This document shows positions 51,015-59,040 of a DNA stretch of 64,000 nt, one piece after another. The stretch covers positions 117,767 through 181,766 of the forward strand of contig JAGRIH010000037.1 of assembly GCA_020443345.1 (NCBI GenBank), given 5' to 3'. A program made the position numbers and the translations under genes. The notes under the pieces were generated by a model that had not been told where the DNA came from, searched no databases, and was given only the letters and a program-made list of their open reading frames with translations. Position 1 is the stretch's first letter, and each line of letters begins with the position of its first letter. Origin of the DNA: Halioglobus sp. (GTDB lineage Bacteria; Pseudomonadota; Gammaproteobacteria; Pseudomonadales; Halieaceae).

Positions 51015-53475
51015 GTTTGCCCTCCATCCGGACGCGGTGGCTTGCCGGCGCCTGGGTATCTGGCGGCGCCGGCGCCAGCAGACCCAACTTACTGTCCAGC
51101 ACGGCGGGATCGAGCACCATGCTCAACTCCTGCAGGGAGCGGCGCTGCAGCGCCATTTCCGACGCGATCTGGCGCTGCAGTGCTAAGCGCTCGGCCGAGG
51201 GTGCTGCGGACAGCAGGGTATGCACCCGCAGCGCCCGGTTCGCGCTGTCATACGCGGCGGATAACAGGCGCGCCTGGGCGCCAAAGCGTGAGGACACCTG
51301 TTCCTCGAGTCGCAGCAGCCCCTTGATACCGCCGCCGCGCCGGTAGCTCTGCCAACTGTCCCGGGCGCTGTTCCAGGCGCCGTCCGCACGCTCCAGTGCC
51401 GCCGCTTTGTGGTGCTGGAACTCCGCTGTCAGGGCGCGGGTGAAATGCGCGTCTTCAACCGGGTCGAGGCCGCGGTAAAAACCGATCAGGCGCTCGCCGT
51501 AATCCGGCTCGGCGCGCAGGGTCTGCAACTGCGCATAGTCGGCGACAATCCGGCGTTTGGACGCCAGTTCCTGCGCGGCCAGCTCGCCGCCGCGCTGGCC
51601 CGCCACGCCTGCCAGCAGACCCAGCGCCGTGTCCAGCTCACCGGCACGCCAGGCCTGCGCAGCCGCTTTGAACTGCTGCGCCACGGCTTCCGAGGGCAGC
51701 AGCGTCGCCTGTAGCGCCGCGACCTTTTTCTGGAACGGGGGTGTCGCATACTCACCCTGTTCGATCAGTACCGCCGCCCGCAGGCGATCGCCCCGCTGCA
51801 GCGCGCCGTGCACCTGCAGGTAGTCCCGCAGGTCGCTGCGCAACTGCTCCAGCCCGCCGAGCCGGGGGTATTGCGCGGCGGTGTCGTCTATCTCCGCCAA
51901 CAGTTCCCCCGGCCGGTCCCGGGCCAGCTTCTGCTCGATACTCGCGTTGAGTTTGTCGATGGCAGCCAGGTAGACCGATTGTTCGTAGCGCAGCGCGCGC
52001 ATCTGGCTGAAGGTCTGGTCGTGCGTTGCCTTGAAATCGGGCACATAGTTGAGCAGCTGTCCCATCCGGCCGCGGTACTCCTCCGGACTGCGATTCCACC
52101 ACCCCAGCAGGGCCTCGATCTGTGCGCCCTGCCCGTACACCTGGACCGGCGCGTCGATACCGCCGCGCGCGGCAATAAACTGTTGCAGTTCAGTCACCCA
52201 CACCAGGGTATCCAGCAAGCCATCAGCCGCGGGATTGTCACGGGCCAGCGGCCTGGCGCCGGCGAGCACGGACCGTGCCCCGCTGTAATCACCCGCCTGG
52301 CTGCGTTGCAGCCACTGCCCGACCACGTATTTGGCCAGCGCCTCGGTGGCCAGGCCGACGACTGCATCCGGTGCCGGCCTGGCGGCGAGTTCACGGCTGG
52401 CCAGTACCGCGGCCTCCCGGTAGCGGCCCTGCGCCATCAGGCCGTGCAGTTCGCGCTGGGCTTTGCCCGCATAGTACAGTCCCGCGGCGACGGCGGCCGC
52501 CAGCGCCAGCACGCCCGGCAGGATCCAGCGCGCGCGCCTGGCGGCGCGCACCTGACCGCCGCCGAAAGCCAACTTGAGTTCACCGCCGAAAGCCCTGGCC
52601 CGGCGCAGCAGGCCGGGGCGCGCCGGGGGTCCGGCCGCCGGCTTTTGCGCCTCGACACCTGCGGCCTCTTCCCGCGCCGTGTCCGGCTGTTCGGCGTCCG
52701 CCTCGAGGCAGAATATATCCAGGAAAGAATCAGCCGAGGTCACGTAGGTGGTGTGGCATTCCTCCGGCGGCGCAGCCCCGGCCGCTGCGCCGCAACCAGA
52801 CTCGGGCGCCCCTGTACGCAATTGCACCGTGTAGGAGAAACAGTCACCTCCCAGCATCAACGCATCGCCGTCGGCCAGTGCGCGGGCGTGCTCGTCCAGT
52901 CGCTCCCCGTTCAGCCAGGTGCCGTTGGTACTGGCCAGATCCTCGATAAACAGTTGACTGCCGCGGGCAAAGACGAGGGCGTGACGCCGCGACAGGAAAG
53001 CGCGGCGCGCCGGGCCGCCCGCGTCCGCCGCGGCAAATCCCGGGTCCGACTTGCCGATCAGGTAGGGAAAGCGGGTCACGACCAGGGCATCCAGCGGCGA
53101 GCCCTCCGCTGTCGGCGACAGCGTCAGGGCGGGTGGATCGCTCTCTCCCGGGGGCGTGTCGCCGCTCTCGCTGCGAATCTCCACCTCGTAGTCGAGCAGG
53201 CCGGCAAGCGTGAGCCGGTCACCCGCCAGCAGGCGCTGCGGCTTGAGCGCCACTGGCTTGCCATTCAAACGCGTACCGTTGCGGCTGCCGAGATCGGCAA
53301 TATAGATGCCCTCGCCCTCCCGGAAAATGCGCGCGTGCCGTCGCGACAGGTGGGCGATGATGTCCGCGTCGTAGGCAGCGAAGGGTTGCTCGCCGCGCCC
53401 GATGGGAAAAAGCGGTTGCTCGATGAGGATATCTGACAGTTGCGGGTGCGACAGTGGCTTGAGTATGGCCTGCAT
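51007..53475 (-). CDS. Double-FHA membrane protein of the export operon, with shared C-terminal domain
   Basis: 822 residues. FHA1 (about 20-95) has GRGEQ, LSRRHARIF and GSRNGTRLNG. FHA2 (about 135-215) has LSRRHALVFA and ASTNGTWLNG. A membrane helix spans about 316-335. The remaining 485 residues are helical and probably periplasmic. Residues 608-800 match residues 198-388 of the protein at 33288. Cytoplasmic FHA domains would read Thr phosphorylation, so export or assembly could be gated by the kinase at 35388 and the PP2C at 34601 (inference). Second gene of the operon, directly abutting the TolC gene. Confidence 0.88.
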   Translation of the reverse strand: MQAILKPLSHPQLSDILIEQPLFPIGRGEQPFAAYDADIIAHLSRRHARIFREGEGIYIADLGSRNGTRLNGKPVALKPQRLLAGDRLTLAGLLDYEVEIRSESGDTPPGESDPPALTLSPTAEGSPLDALVVTRFPYLIGKSDPGFAAADAGGPARRAFLSRRHALVFARGSQLFIEDLASTNGTWLNGERLDEHARALADGDALMLGGDCFSYTVQLRTGAPESGCGAAAGAAPPEECHTTYVTSADSFLDIFCLEADAEQPDTAREEAAGVEAQKPAAGPPARPGLLRRARAFGGELKLAFGGGQVRAARRARWILPGVLALAAAVAAGLYYAGKAQRELHGLMAQGRYREAAVLASRELAARPAPDAVVGLATEALAKYVVGQWLQRSQAGDYSGARSVLAGARPLARDNPAADGLLDTLVWVTELQQFIAARGGIDAPVQVYGQGAQIEALLGWWNRSPEEYRGRMGQLLNYVPDFKATHDQTFSQMRALRYEQSVYLAAIDKLNASIEQKLARDRPGELLAEIDDTAAQYPRLGGLEQLRSDLRDYLQVHGALQRGDRLRAAVLIEQGEYATPPFQKKVAALQATLLPSEAVAQQFKAAAQAWRAGELDTALGLLAGVAGQRGGELAAQELASKRRIVADYAQLQTLRAEPDYGERLIGFYRGLDPVEDAHFTRALTAEFQHHKAAALERADGAWNSARDSWQSYRRGGGIKGLLRLEEQVSSRFGAQARLLSAAYDSANRALRVHTLLSAAPSAERLALQRQIASEMALQRRSLQELSMVLDPAVLDSKLGLLAPAPPDTQAPASHRVRMEGKHE

Positions 53476-54984
53476 CTAGTGTTCTACCCTCCGCTCTGCC
53501 GACTGCACCACGTCCGCCGGCCAACCACCGCCGAGGGCTTGGTACAGTTCGACAGTCGCACTGAGGATAAGCTGCCGATTGAGCAACAACTGTTGCTCAG
53601 CGGCCAGCACCGAGCGCTCTGCCTCCAGCACCTCGAGCTGCGACACCAGCCCCTCCCCCAGTTGCGCTTCGACCTGTCGCGCAATAACGCGCAGCTTCTG
53701 CGCCTGCTGCAGCAACTCCCGCCGCTGCTCACGGCGATGCGTCAGGTTGACCAGAGCGTTCTCCACGTCTTCAAAGGCCCGAATCACCGCTGCCCGGTAC
53801 TCCTGCTCCGCCACTTGCGCGGAAGCTTCGCTGGTGTCGAGACGGGCCTGCACCGCGGGATCGAAAATCGGTATGCTCACCACCTGCGACAAACCGAAGG
53901 TCCAGGCGCTCAGCAAACTGCCGAGGTCGGGACTGGTGGTTCCCGACCCCGCCGTCAGGCTGATCGATGGCAGCCTGGCCAGGCGCGCCTGGCCCACCAG
54001 TTCATGCGCCTGTAACACCCGGTATTCCGCCGCGACGATGTCGGGCCTGCGCGACAGCAGGCTGGCGGGGAGTCCGGCCGGTACAGCGACCAGGTCCACC
54101 GCAGTGCTCAGATGTCCCGCCGGCACCCTCAGTTCGCCGGCGGGTGTGCCGGTCAGCGTCGCCAGTGCGTGCTCCGCTAGCGCGCGCAGGCGCTGCAGTT
54201 CCAACAGGTCATTTTCGAGCCCATCGACTTCGGCCTGCTGCTTGAGCAACTGTGTTCGGGGCACGACCCCCTCATCGTAGAGCGACTCGTAGATGCCGGC
54301 TATGCGTCTGTTGCGCTCCAGCGCGAGCCGCTGGCGGTCGATCTGTTCATCGAACTGGCGCAGCCGGAAATAGGTACTGGACAGGTCCGCCGCGAGCGTC
54401 AGGTAGCCGGCGCGCCAATCGGCCTCCGAGGCCTTCAGTTCCGCCTCCTGCGCCTGCACGCCCTTTTTCAGCTTGCCCCAGAGGTCGACTTCCCAGCCGA
54501 TGGCCGCCGCCTGGCTGTAGGCCTGGTTGACGGGCCCGCCCGCGGCGCCCCGCTGCCGGCCGCCCACCGACGCGTCAACGGTCGGCAGGCGCGCCGCATT
54601 GGCCTGCCCGATAGCCGCCTCGGCCACCCCGGTCCGGGCGGCCAGCACCTGCAGATCGTAATTGCTGCTGATTGCCTGCGCCAGCAGCGTGTCGAGGTAG
54701 GGGTCATTGAAATTCCGCCACCAGTCGGGGCGGATGGTTTCGACGGCCGAGACCCGGACAGCGTCAATAGCACTCCAGGTGTCTTTATGGGGGCCCTCGG
54801 GGCGCTGATAGTCGGGCCCGGCCAGATTGCCGCAAGCCGCCGGCAGCAGCAGCGCGCCCAGCAGCACCAGGCGCCCACATACCCTCACGAGCGATCGATG
54901 GCGCAGTATCGAAGGCCTGTCAGGTGCATCCGCTGCTGCCCCTTCCCAGGTGCGTTCTACTGCGCTTGCTGGCTTGGTTGACAT
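53476..54984 (-). CDS. TolC/NodT-family outer-membrane channel lipoprotein
   Basis: 502 residues from ATG 54984 (AAGG seven bases upstream; GTG 54987 is adjacent). The lipobox is LLLPAACGNL (Cys about 51). Two structural repeats of the outer-membrane efflux fold follow: DLQVLAARTGVAEAAIGQANAARLPTV with FRLRQFDEQIDRQRLALERNRRI, and IVAAEYRVLQAHELVGQARLARLPSISL with VEQEYRAAVIRAFEDVENALVNL. NodT-type channels usually serve RND pumps, but this gene heads the ABC-HlyD operon and is the natural outer-membrane exit. Confidence 0.92.
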   Translation of the reverse strand: MSTKPASAVERTWEGAAADAPDRPSILRHRSLVRVCGRLVLLGALLLPAACGNLAGPDYQRPEGPHKDTWSAIDAVRVSAVETIRPDWWRNFNDPYLDTLLAQAISSNYDLQVLAARTGVAEAAIGQANAARLPTVDASVGGRQRGAAGGPVNQAYSQAAAIGWEVDLWGKLKKGVQAQEAELKASEADWRAGYLTLAADLSSTYFRLRQFDEQIDRQRLALERNRRIAGIYESLYDEGVVPRTQLLKQQAEVDGLENDLLELQRLRALAEHALATLTGTPAGELRVPAGHLSTAVDLVAVPAGLPASLLSRRPDIVAAEYRVLQAHELVGQARLARLPSISLTAGSGTTSPDLGSLLSAWTFGLSQVVSIPIFDPAVQARLDTSEASAQVAEQEYRAAVIRAFEDVENALVNLTHRREQRRELLQQAQKLRVIARQVEAQLGEGLVSQLEVLEAERSVLAAEQQLLLNRQLILSATVELYQALGGGWPADVVQSAERRVEH

Positions 54985-55197
54985 CACACTACCTTGTTAA
55001 AAAAGCTGGCGCAGGCGCTGGAACGATCGCCGGACGGGACGGTCTGTGGAGCCTGTCGTTTCGATAAGCCACGTCCCGTCACTATAGTCTAGTCAAGGTG
55101 AGCGCGCCCGTGGCATGACCCGGGAAGACCGGCTGTGTGCTGCGACGGCTGCAGTGGCGCGGCTGCACGCAGCAAGCCCAAAGGCGGCCACGGTCCG

Positions 55198-55220
55198 AAA
55201 AAAAGGGGGCCGCGGCCCCC
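55198..55220 (-). terminator. Rho-independent terminator of the right peptide cassette
   Basis: On the minus strand the self-complementary GGGGGCCGCGGCCCCC is followed by seven T residues. It lies about 32 bases after the stop of the GG-leader gene at 55252. A second hairpin, GCCTCC-GGAGGC (55227-55244), sits between them. Confidence 0.85.
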
Positions 55221-55251
55221 GAAAATGCCTCCGTCAGCGGAGGCGTCGATC

Positions 55252-55563
55252 TCAGGAGATCGAGATATTGCCGATGTCGTAGACATCCAAATAGTTGTGC
55301 TGCAGCTGCTCCTGTTTCACCGGAGCGAAGGAGATGCCGTTGCCGCCGACAATGGCCTGGTTGTTGGTGACGGCGCCGTTGTTACCCTGCGCCAGATTCA
55401 GGCCAAACACCTGGTTCACATCGGCCACTTTGTTGGTGGTGGACGTGGAGAAGTCAATCAGGGCGGAAAGCCGCTGCTGCAGCTCGGTACTCCCGCCAAC
55501 GACAGTCGCCATTTCACCCTGGGCCAGCTCCCTGCTTACTGCAAGATCGGTAATATTCAACAT
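55252..55563 (-). CDS. Double-glycine-leader protein 5, TELxRL subfamily
   Basis: 103 residues; ATG 55563 follows CGGAGTA. The leader is MLNITDLAVSRELAQGEMAT then VVGG, before STELQQRLSALIDFST. The mature part is STELQQRLSALIDFST followed by NKVADVNQVFGLNLAQGN, GAVTNNQAIVGGNGISFAPV and a Q/N-rich tail ending DIGNISIS. Paralogue of the protein at 43384. Second gene of the right-hand cassette, 82 bases after protein 6 and followed by a strong terminator. In the left cassette this subfamily comes first instead. Confidence 0.86.
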   Translation of the reverse strand: MLNITDLAVSRELAQGEMATVVGGSTELQQRLSALIDFSTSTTNKVADVNQVFGLNLAQGNNGAVTNNQAIVGGNGISFAPVKQEQLQHNYLDVYDIGNISIS

Positions 55564-55645
55564 GGTGATGTACTCCGTTTAATCCGTGGTTTTTTTGGGG
55601 CGGCGACGCATCGGTACGCCGCCCCGCTGCTGAGTTAATGCCGCC

Positions 55646-55939
55646 TTAGCCGACCGACACCCGGCCGATATCGTAGACGTACATGTCGTTGTACTGGCTC
55701 TGGTGCTGCGTTACCGGCGCGAAGGCCAGACCATTGCCGCCCTGGATAGCCTGGTTGTTGGTAACGGCTCCCTCGTTGCCCTGGGCGAAAGCAAAGCCGA
55801 AGCTCTGCGTTACATCGGCAACCTTGTTGGTTAAGCCCGTGGAGAAGTCAATCACGGCAAAGGGGTCCATGCCGCCGCGCACGCCGGCCATGTCCCGGCG
55901 GTCCAGTTCCTTGTCTACTTTCAGGTCAGTGATTTTCAT
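55646..55939 (-). CDS. Double-glycine-leader protein 6, MDPFA subfamily
   Basis: 97 residues; ATG 55939 follows AGAGGAACG. The leader is MKITDLKVDKELDRRDMAG then VRGG, before MDPFAVIDFST. The mature part contains NKVADVTQSFGFAFAQGN, GAVTNNQAIQGGNGLAFAPV and HQSQYNDMYVYDIGRV. Its closest match in the window is the protein at 43038 (roughly 70 percent identical by eye). First gene of the right cassette, behind the sigma-54 promoter at 56009-56026. Predicted cargo of the C39 exporter. Confidence 0.87.
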   Translation of the reverse strand: MKITDLKVDKELDRRDMAGVRGGMDPFAVIDFSTGLTNKVADVTQSFGFAFAQGNEGAVTNNQAIQGGNGLAFAPVTQHQSQYNDMYVYDIGRVSVG

Positions 55940-56008
55940 GGGTCGTTCCTCTCGATGAGTGCGGGTTTCAAGTTGATGTGAGCGTATCGCGCGTTCACGC
56001 CAGGGTTA

Positions 56009-56026
56009 TTGCAGGCGGCATGCCAA
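56009..56026 (-). promoter_or_regulatory. Sigma-54 (-24/-12) promoter of the right peptide cassette
   Basis: The minus strand reads TTGGCATGCCGCCTGCAA, fitting TGGCAYG-N4-TTGCA with GG at 56024-56023 and GC at 56012-56011 (exact spacing). Transcription would start near 56000, about 60 bases before the ATG at 55939. Confidence 0.82.
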
Positions 56027-56049
56027 CTTGGCAACAGGCGCAGAAAATA

Positions 56050-56071
56050 CTTCTATCTTATTGTTTTTTAT
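56050..56071 (-). promoter_or_regulatory. AT-rich IHF-like element
   Basis: The minus strand has AAAAAACAATAAGATAGAAG, 26-46 bases upstream of the -24 element, matching the element at the left cassette in its core AAACAATRAGATA. The rest of the gap to 56379 holds no supported gene; the region 56126-56172 has a loose GGCCAAC/GTTGGGC inverted repeat that might be an activator site. Confidence 0.48.
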
Positions 56072-56379
56072 ACAAATAAATTTTCAGTTCTAGCATAGAT
56101 CAACGCCATAGAGGCAGGCCGCGAGCAAAGGTGACGGGTTCAGGCCAACCCCAGACTGCGCGAGTGTTGGGCTGACAGAAACTATTATCCCTTCGCGCTG
56201 ACGCAACGCGGCCGCGCCGGCAGACACACCCGGTGTGGACACAGAACCCGCATCACAGGGTGCAAGAGACTCTGGCAGGTCGCGCATCGGGCGGGTCGGC
56301 AGTACCGTGCCGGCACTTCCAGCCCCGCGCGTGCTGCGGCGCCGCAGTACGACTGCCGCTGTGGCATGCAGGCCGCGTG

Positions 56380-58635
56380 CTATCTGGTTTCAGTTGCTGC
56401 GCCGAGCAGTCCGGGCAGCGCCTCGCGGGCCCAGGCCCGCAGCGGTGCGATCGCACCGTCATAGCCCAGTTGCGCCGCCTGCTCCCGGGCCTCGAACTTA
56501 AACATACCCACCGCCTCGACATCGATGTGCAGGTACACATCCGCCAGGTTCTGCTCGAGCGCCTGCTGGCGCTTTAGAGACGAGCCCGCAAACGTCGCCC
56601 GCATGATCGTGCTGGCGATACCCGGCAGCGCCGGCGGCTCGCGCCAGGGCAGCAGCTTGTTTGCCAGCACCCGCCACCCCGACAGTCCCGCCGCGCAATC
56701 CGCGCGGGGAACCAGCCCGGCGCGGGGCGTCACATCGACTGCAATCACCGTCCCGAAGGGGTTGATCTCGCGCATCACGTCCACGGGCAAATTGTTCAGC
56801 ACGGCGCCGTCCACCAGCAGCGCGCCCCCGCTCGCCACCGGCGGCAGCACGCCGGGGATGGATACGCTGCAGCGGATGGCCCGGGCGGAATTGCCGCGCC
56901 GGTGTACTACCATCTCACTGGTGGAGAGGTTGGTGGACACACAGAAAAATGGCAGCCAGAAATCCTCGATGTCCCAACTGCCGGTCTGTCGCTCGATCGA
57001 ACTGCTGATTCGTTCACCGGAAATCAGGGAAACCAGCGGCAGGGTGAAGTCGATGATCCCGTCGAAGGCGTGCGCCGAGCGCCGCGCGATTTCCCGCTCG
57101 CGGCAACCCTGCGCCACCAGGCCGGCGATCGGTGCGCCCATGCTGGTGCCGCCGATCAGATCGACCGGTATCCCCAGTTCCTCCAGCGCCCGCAGCACGC
57201 CCAGGTGGGCGAAACCGCGCGCCCCGCCCCCGCCGAGTACCAGACCCACTGCATTGCCGGTCAGCATGCGCGCGAGTCGGGCCTGATCGCCCGGATGGCC
57301 GCGCCGGACATGAAAAACCGACTCCACGTGTGTGTCGCGCAACCGGGCGGCGGTGTCCCGGGGCCGGTCCGTTCCGGCCGGGTGCAGCAGCACCAGGCTC
57401 CAGCGCTGCCGCGCGTCCGCCACGCGGGCCGCGATGTCTCCCAGGGACTGTGCGCTGGCAGCGTCGGCCACCACGACGACCACGTCGGCCTGGCGCACAC
57501 AGCGCGCGCTCCAGGTGCTCCACTGGAGATCGCCCTGGTAAACCAGGTAGCGCCATGCCTCCTCCTGTTCACACAGCCACTGATTCAGGCGCAGGCCAGC
57601 GGCCTGCTGCTCCTGTGCCTGGGCAAACACCGGCGAGCCCAGTGCGCTCTCGACACCCTGGCTGTGCAGGCGCAAGGTGGATCCGTGGCGGCGCAGGTGC
57701 TGCTCCAGTTCACTGGCAAAGGTGCTCAGCTCGACATCCGGCCGCGCCGGAAGCAGACCGATGCAGCGAATGGGCATGCGCGCGGGGTCGCGCTCCATGC
57801 GCCGGCTCGCCAGGCGATCGACGAGGATCCGGGAGACGTTATGGATGGCGCGGGTATTGCGACTGAGCAGCAGTTCGAAACCGCGACCGGACAGCCGCAC
57901 CAACTCGCTGTCGCGCGCCGCAAACACGGTGTGGGTCTGCGCCCGGCCAGTCAGCAGCGCGAGTTCGCCAACCGTTTCGCCGGCGACCACCGTGCCGTCG
58001 ATGGTTTCGCGCCCGCCGGCTGTCCCGGTCGCCATCTGCAGGCGCCCCGTCATCAGGACGTAGACGCCGTCGCAGGCAGCGCCCTGTTCGAACAGGGTCT
58101 GGCCGCTGCGCAGGCTCAGCCACTGGATATCCGCTTCGAGATCTTGCAGGACATACGGCTGCATGGGTCCAAAGGGGCCGAACAGGCGATCCAGGTGCGC
58201 GGCGAGCTGCACTTTGCGCATCCGCAGCAGGCCGATTTCCTGCAACCTGCGCCACAGGTCCGGCTGTCGTTCAAGCAGCGCGTCAAAGGTCGCGCGCGAA
58301 ATACCGGCAAAGCGGCCGGCCGCCACACAGCGCACGTCACAGGGATTATCGATACCGCTGAAGAAGGCGAGCGTACCCACCAGATCGCCCGGCCCGCGCT
58401 GCTCCGCAAGCCCGGCCACGGCGTCCTGTAGCGGTCGCTCTATCGACACCGCGCCCTCGAGCACCAGATACATCCTGTCGCCGGGATCGCCCGCGCGCAG
58501 CAGCCGCTCCCCGGCCTGTAGCTGCACCGCATCCGCCCACCGCAACAGGGCCTGTGTATCGCGCTCGGACAGTTGCTGCACTTCGGTCACGGCGAGGGCC
58601 TCATGTGCCTGCGGCTGTTGCCGGCATGGTATCAT
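56380..58635 (-). CDS. Patatin-like phospholipase with cyclic-nucleotide-binding domains (NTE family)
   Basis: 751 residues from ATG 58635 (TTG 58656 is an alternative). Two N-terminal cNMP-binding-like domains come first (GERLLRAGDPGDRMYLVLEGAVSI; GQTLFEQGAACDGVYVLMTGRLQM with GETVGELALLTGRAQ). The patatin domain has the oxyanion motif GLVLGGGGARGFAHLGVLRAL, the nucleophile GGTSMGAPIAG (GxSxG) and the catalytic Asp in LLVDGAVLNNLPV. This is the bacterial neuropathy-target-esterase layout; it deacylates phospholipids or lysophospholipids at the inner membrane. It adjoins the right peptide cassette and, like the C39 exporter, carries paired cNMP domains. Confidence 0.92.
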   Translation of the reverse strand: MIPCRQQPQAHEALAVTEVQQLSERDTQALLRWADAVQLQAGERLLRAGDPGDRMYLVLEGAVSIERPLQDAVAGLAEQRGPGDLVGTLAFFSGIDNPCDVRCVAAGRFAGISRATFDALLERQPDLWRRLQEIGLLRMRKVQLAAHLDRLFGPFGPMQPYVLQDLEADIQWLSLRSGQTLFEQGAACDGVYVLMTGRLQMATGTAGGRETIDGTVVAGETVGELALLTGRAQTHTVFAARDSELVRLSGRGFELLLSRNTRAIHNVSRILVDRLASRRMERDPARMPIRCIGLLPARPDVELSTFASELEQHLRRHGSTLRLHSQGVESALGSPVFAQAQEQQAAGLRLNQWLCEQEEAWRYLVYQGDLQWSTWSARCVRQADVVVVVADAASAQSLGDIAARVADARQRWSLVLLHPAGTDRPRDTAARLRDTHVESVFHVRRGHPGDQARLARMLTGNAVGLVLGGGGARGFAHLGVLRALEELGIPVDLIGGTSMGAPIAGLVAQGCREREIARRSAHAFDGIIDFTLPLVSLISGERISSSIERQTGSWDIEDFWLPFFCVSTNLSTSEMVVHRRGNSARAIRCSVSIPGVLPPVASGGALLVDGAVLNNLPVDVMREINPFGTVIAVDVTPRAGLVPRADCAAGLSGWRVLANKLLPWREPPALPGIASTIMRATFAGSSLKRQQALEQNLADVYLHIDVEAVGMFKFEAREQAAQLGYDGAIAPLRAWAREALPGLLGAATETR

Positions 58636-58673
58636 CAGCCCCAGGCGAGGGTACAATCACCACGGAGGCATGC

Positions 58674-59006
58674 ATGCCGCGACTGGATCTCTACGTCAAT
58701 TACGAACTGCAGGCTTCCTTCAAACTGCAGGGCGCCGACGTCGTACTGGGTCGCGCGCCAGGCTGTGCGGTGCAGATCCCCGACCCCACGGTGTCGCGCC
58801 GCCACGCCGTGATTTCCCATGACGGACAGCACCATGCCATTGAAAACTTCGGTGCAAACGGCACCAGAATCAATGGCCGCGCCCTGGAATCGCCCCATAC
58901 ATTGCAGCCCGGTGACGTGATTTTTATCTCCAGCTATATCCTCGTTTACCAGCCCGACGAGCAGCCGGCGGCGCAGTTGGACGGCACGCTGATCGCACCG
59001 GGCTAG
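58674..59006 (+). CDS. Small single-FHA-domain protein
   Basis: 110 residues from ATG 58674 (GGAGG six bases upstream). Practically the entire protein is one FHA domain: VVLGRAPGCAVQIPDPTVSRRHAVISHDG with the conserved Arg, Ser and His, then NFGANGTRINGRAL and LQPGDVIFISSYILVY. No membrane segment. Divergent from the patatin gene, 38 bases apart. It could be a soluble phosphothreonine reader of the kinase at 35388, but the distance makes this only an inference. Confidence 0.9.
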   Translation: MPRLDLYVNYELQASFKLQGADVVLGRAPGCAVQIPDPTVSRRHAVISHDGQHHAIENFGANGTRINGRALESPHTLQPGDVIFISSYILVYQPDEQPAAQLDGTLIAPG

Positions 59007-59040
59007 TGGCAGCCGGCTCACCGGTGCCCGCAGGACGAGA

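Noticed and set aside
54988..55100. Sigma-70 or sigma-54 promoter for the export operon
   Set aside because: A TTGACT and a TATAGT are present on the minus strand but only 4 bases apart, and no -24/-12 pair fits, so no promoter is called.
55135..55638. Plus-strand frames opposite the right peptide cassette
   Set aside because: They mirror the minus-strand cargo genes, which have ribosome sites, leaders and paralogues.
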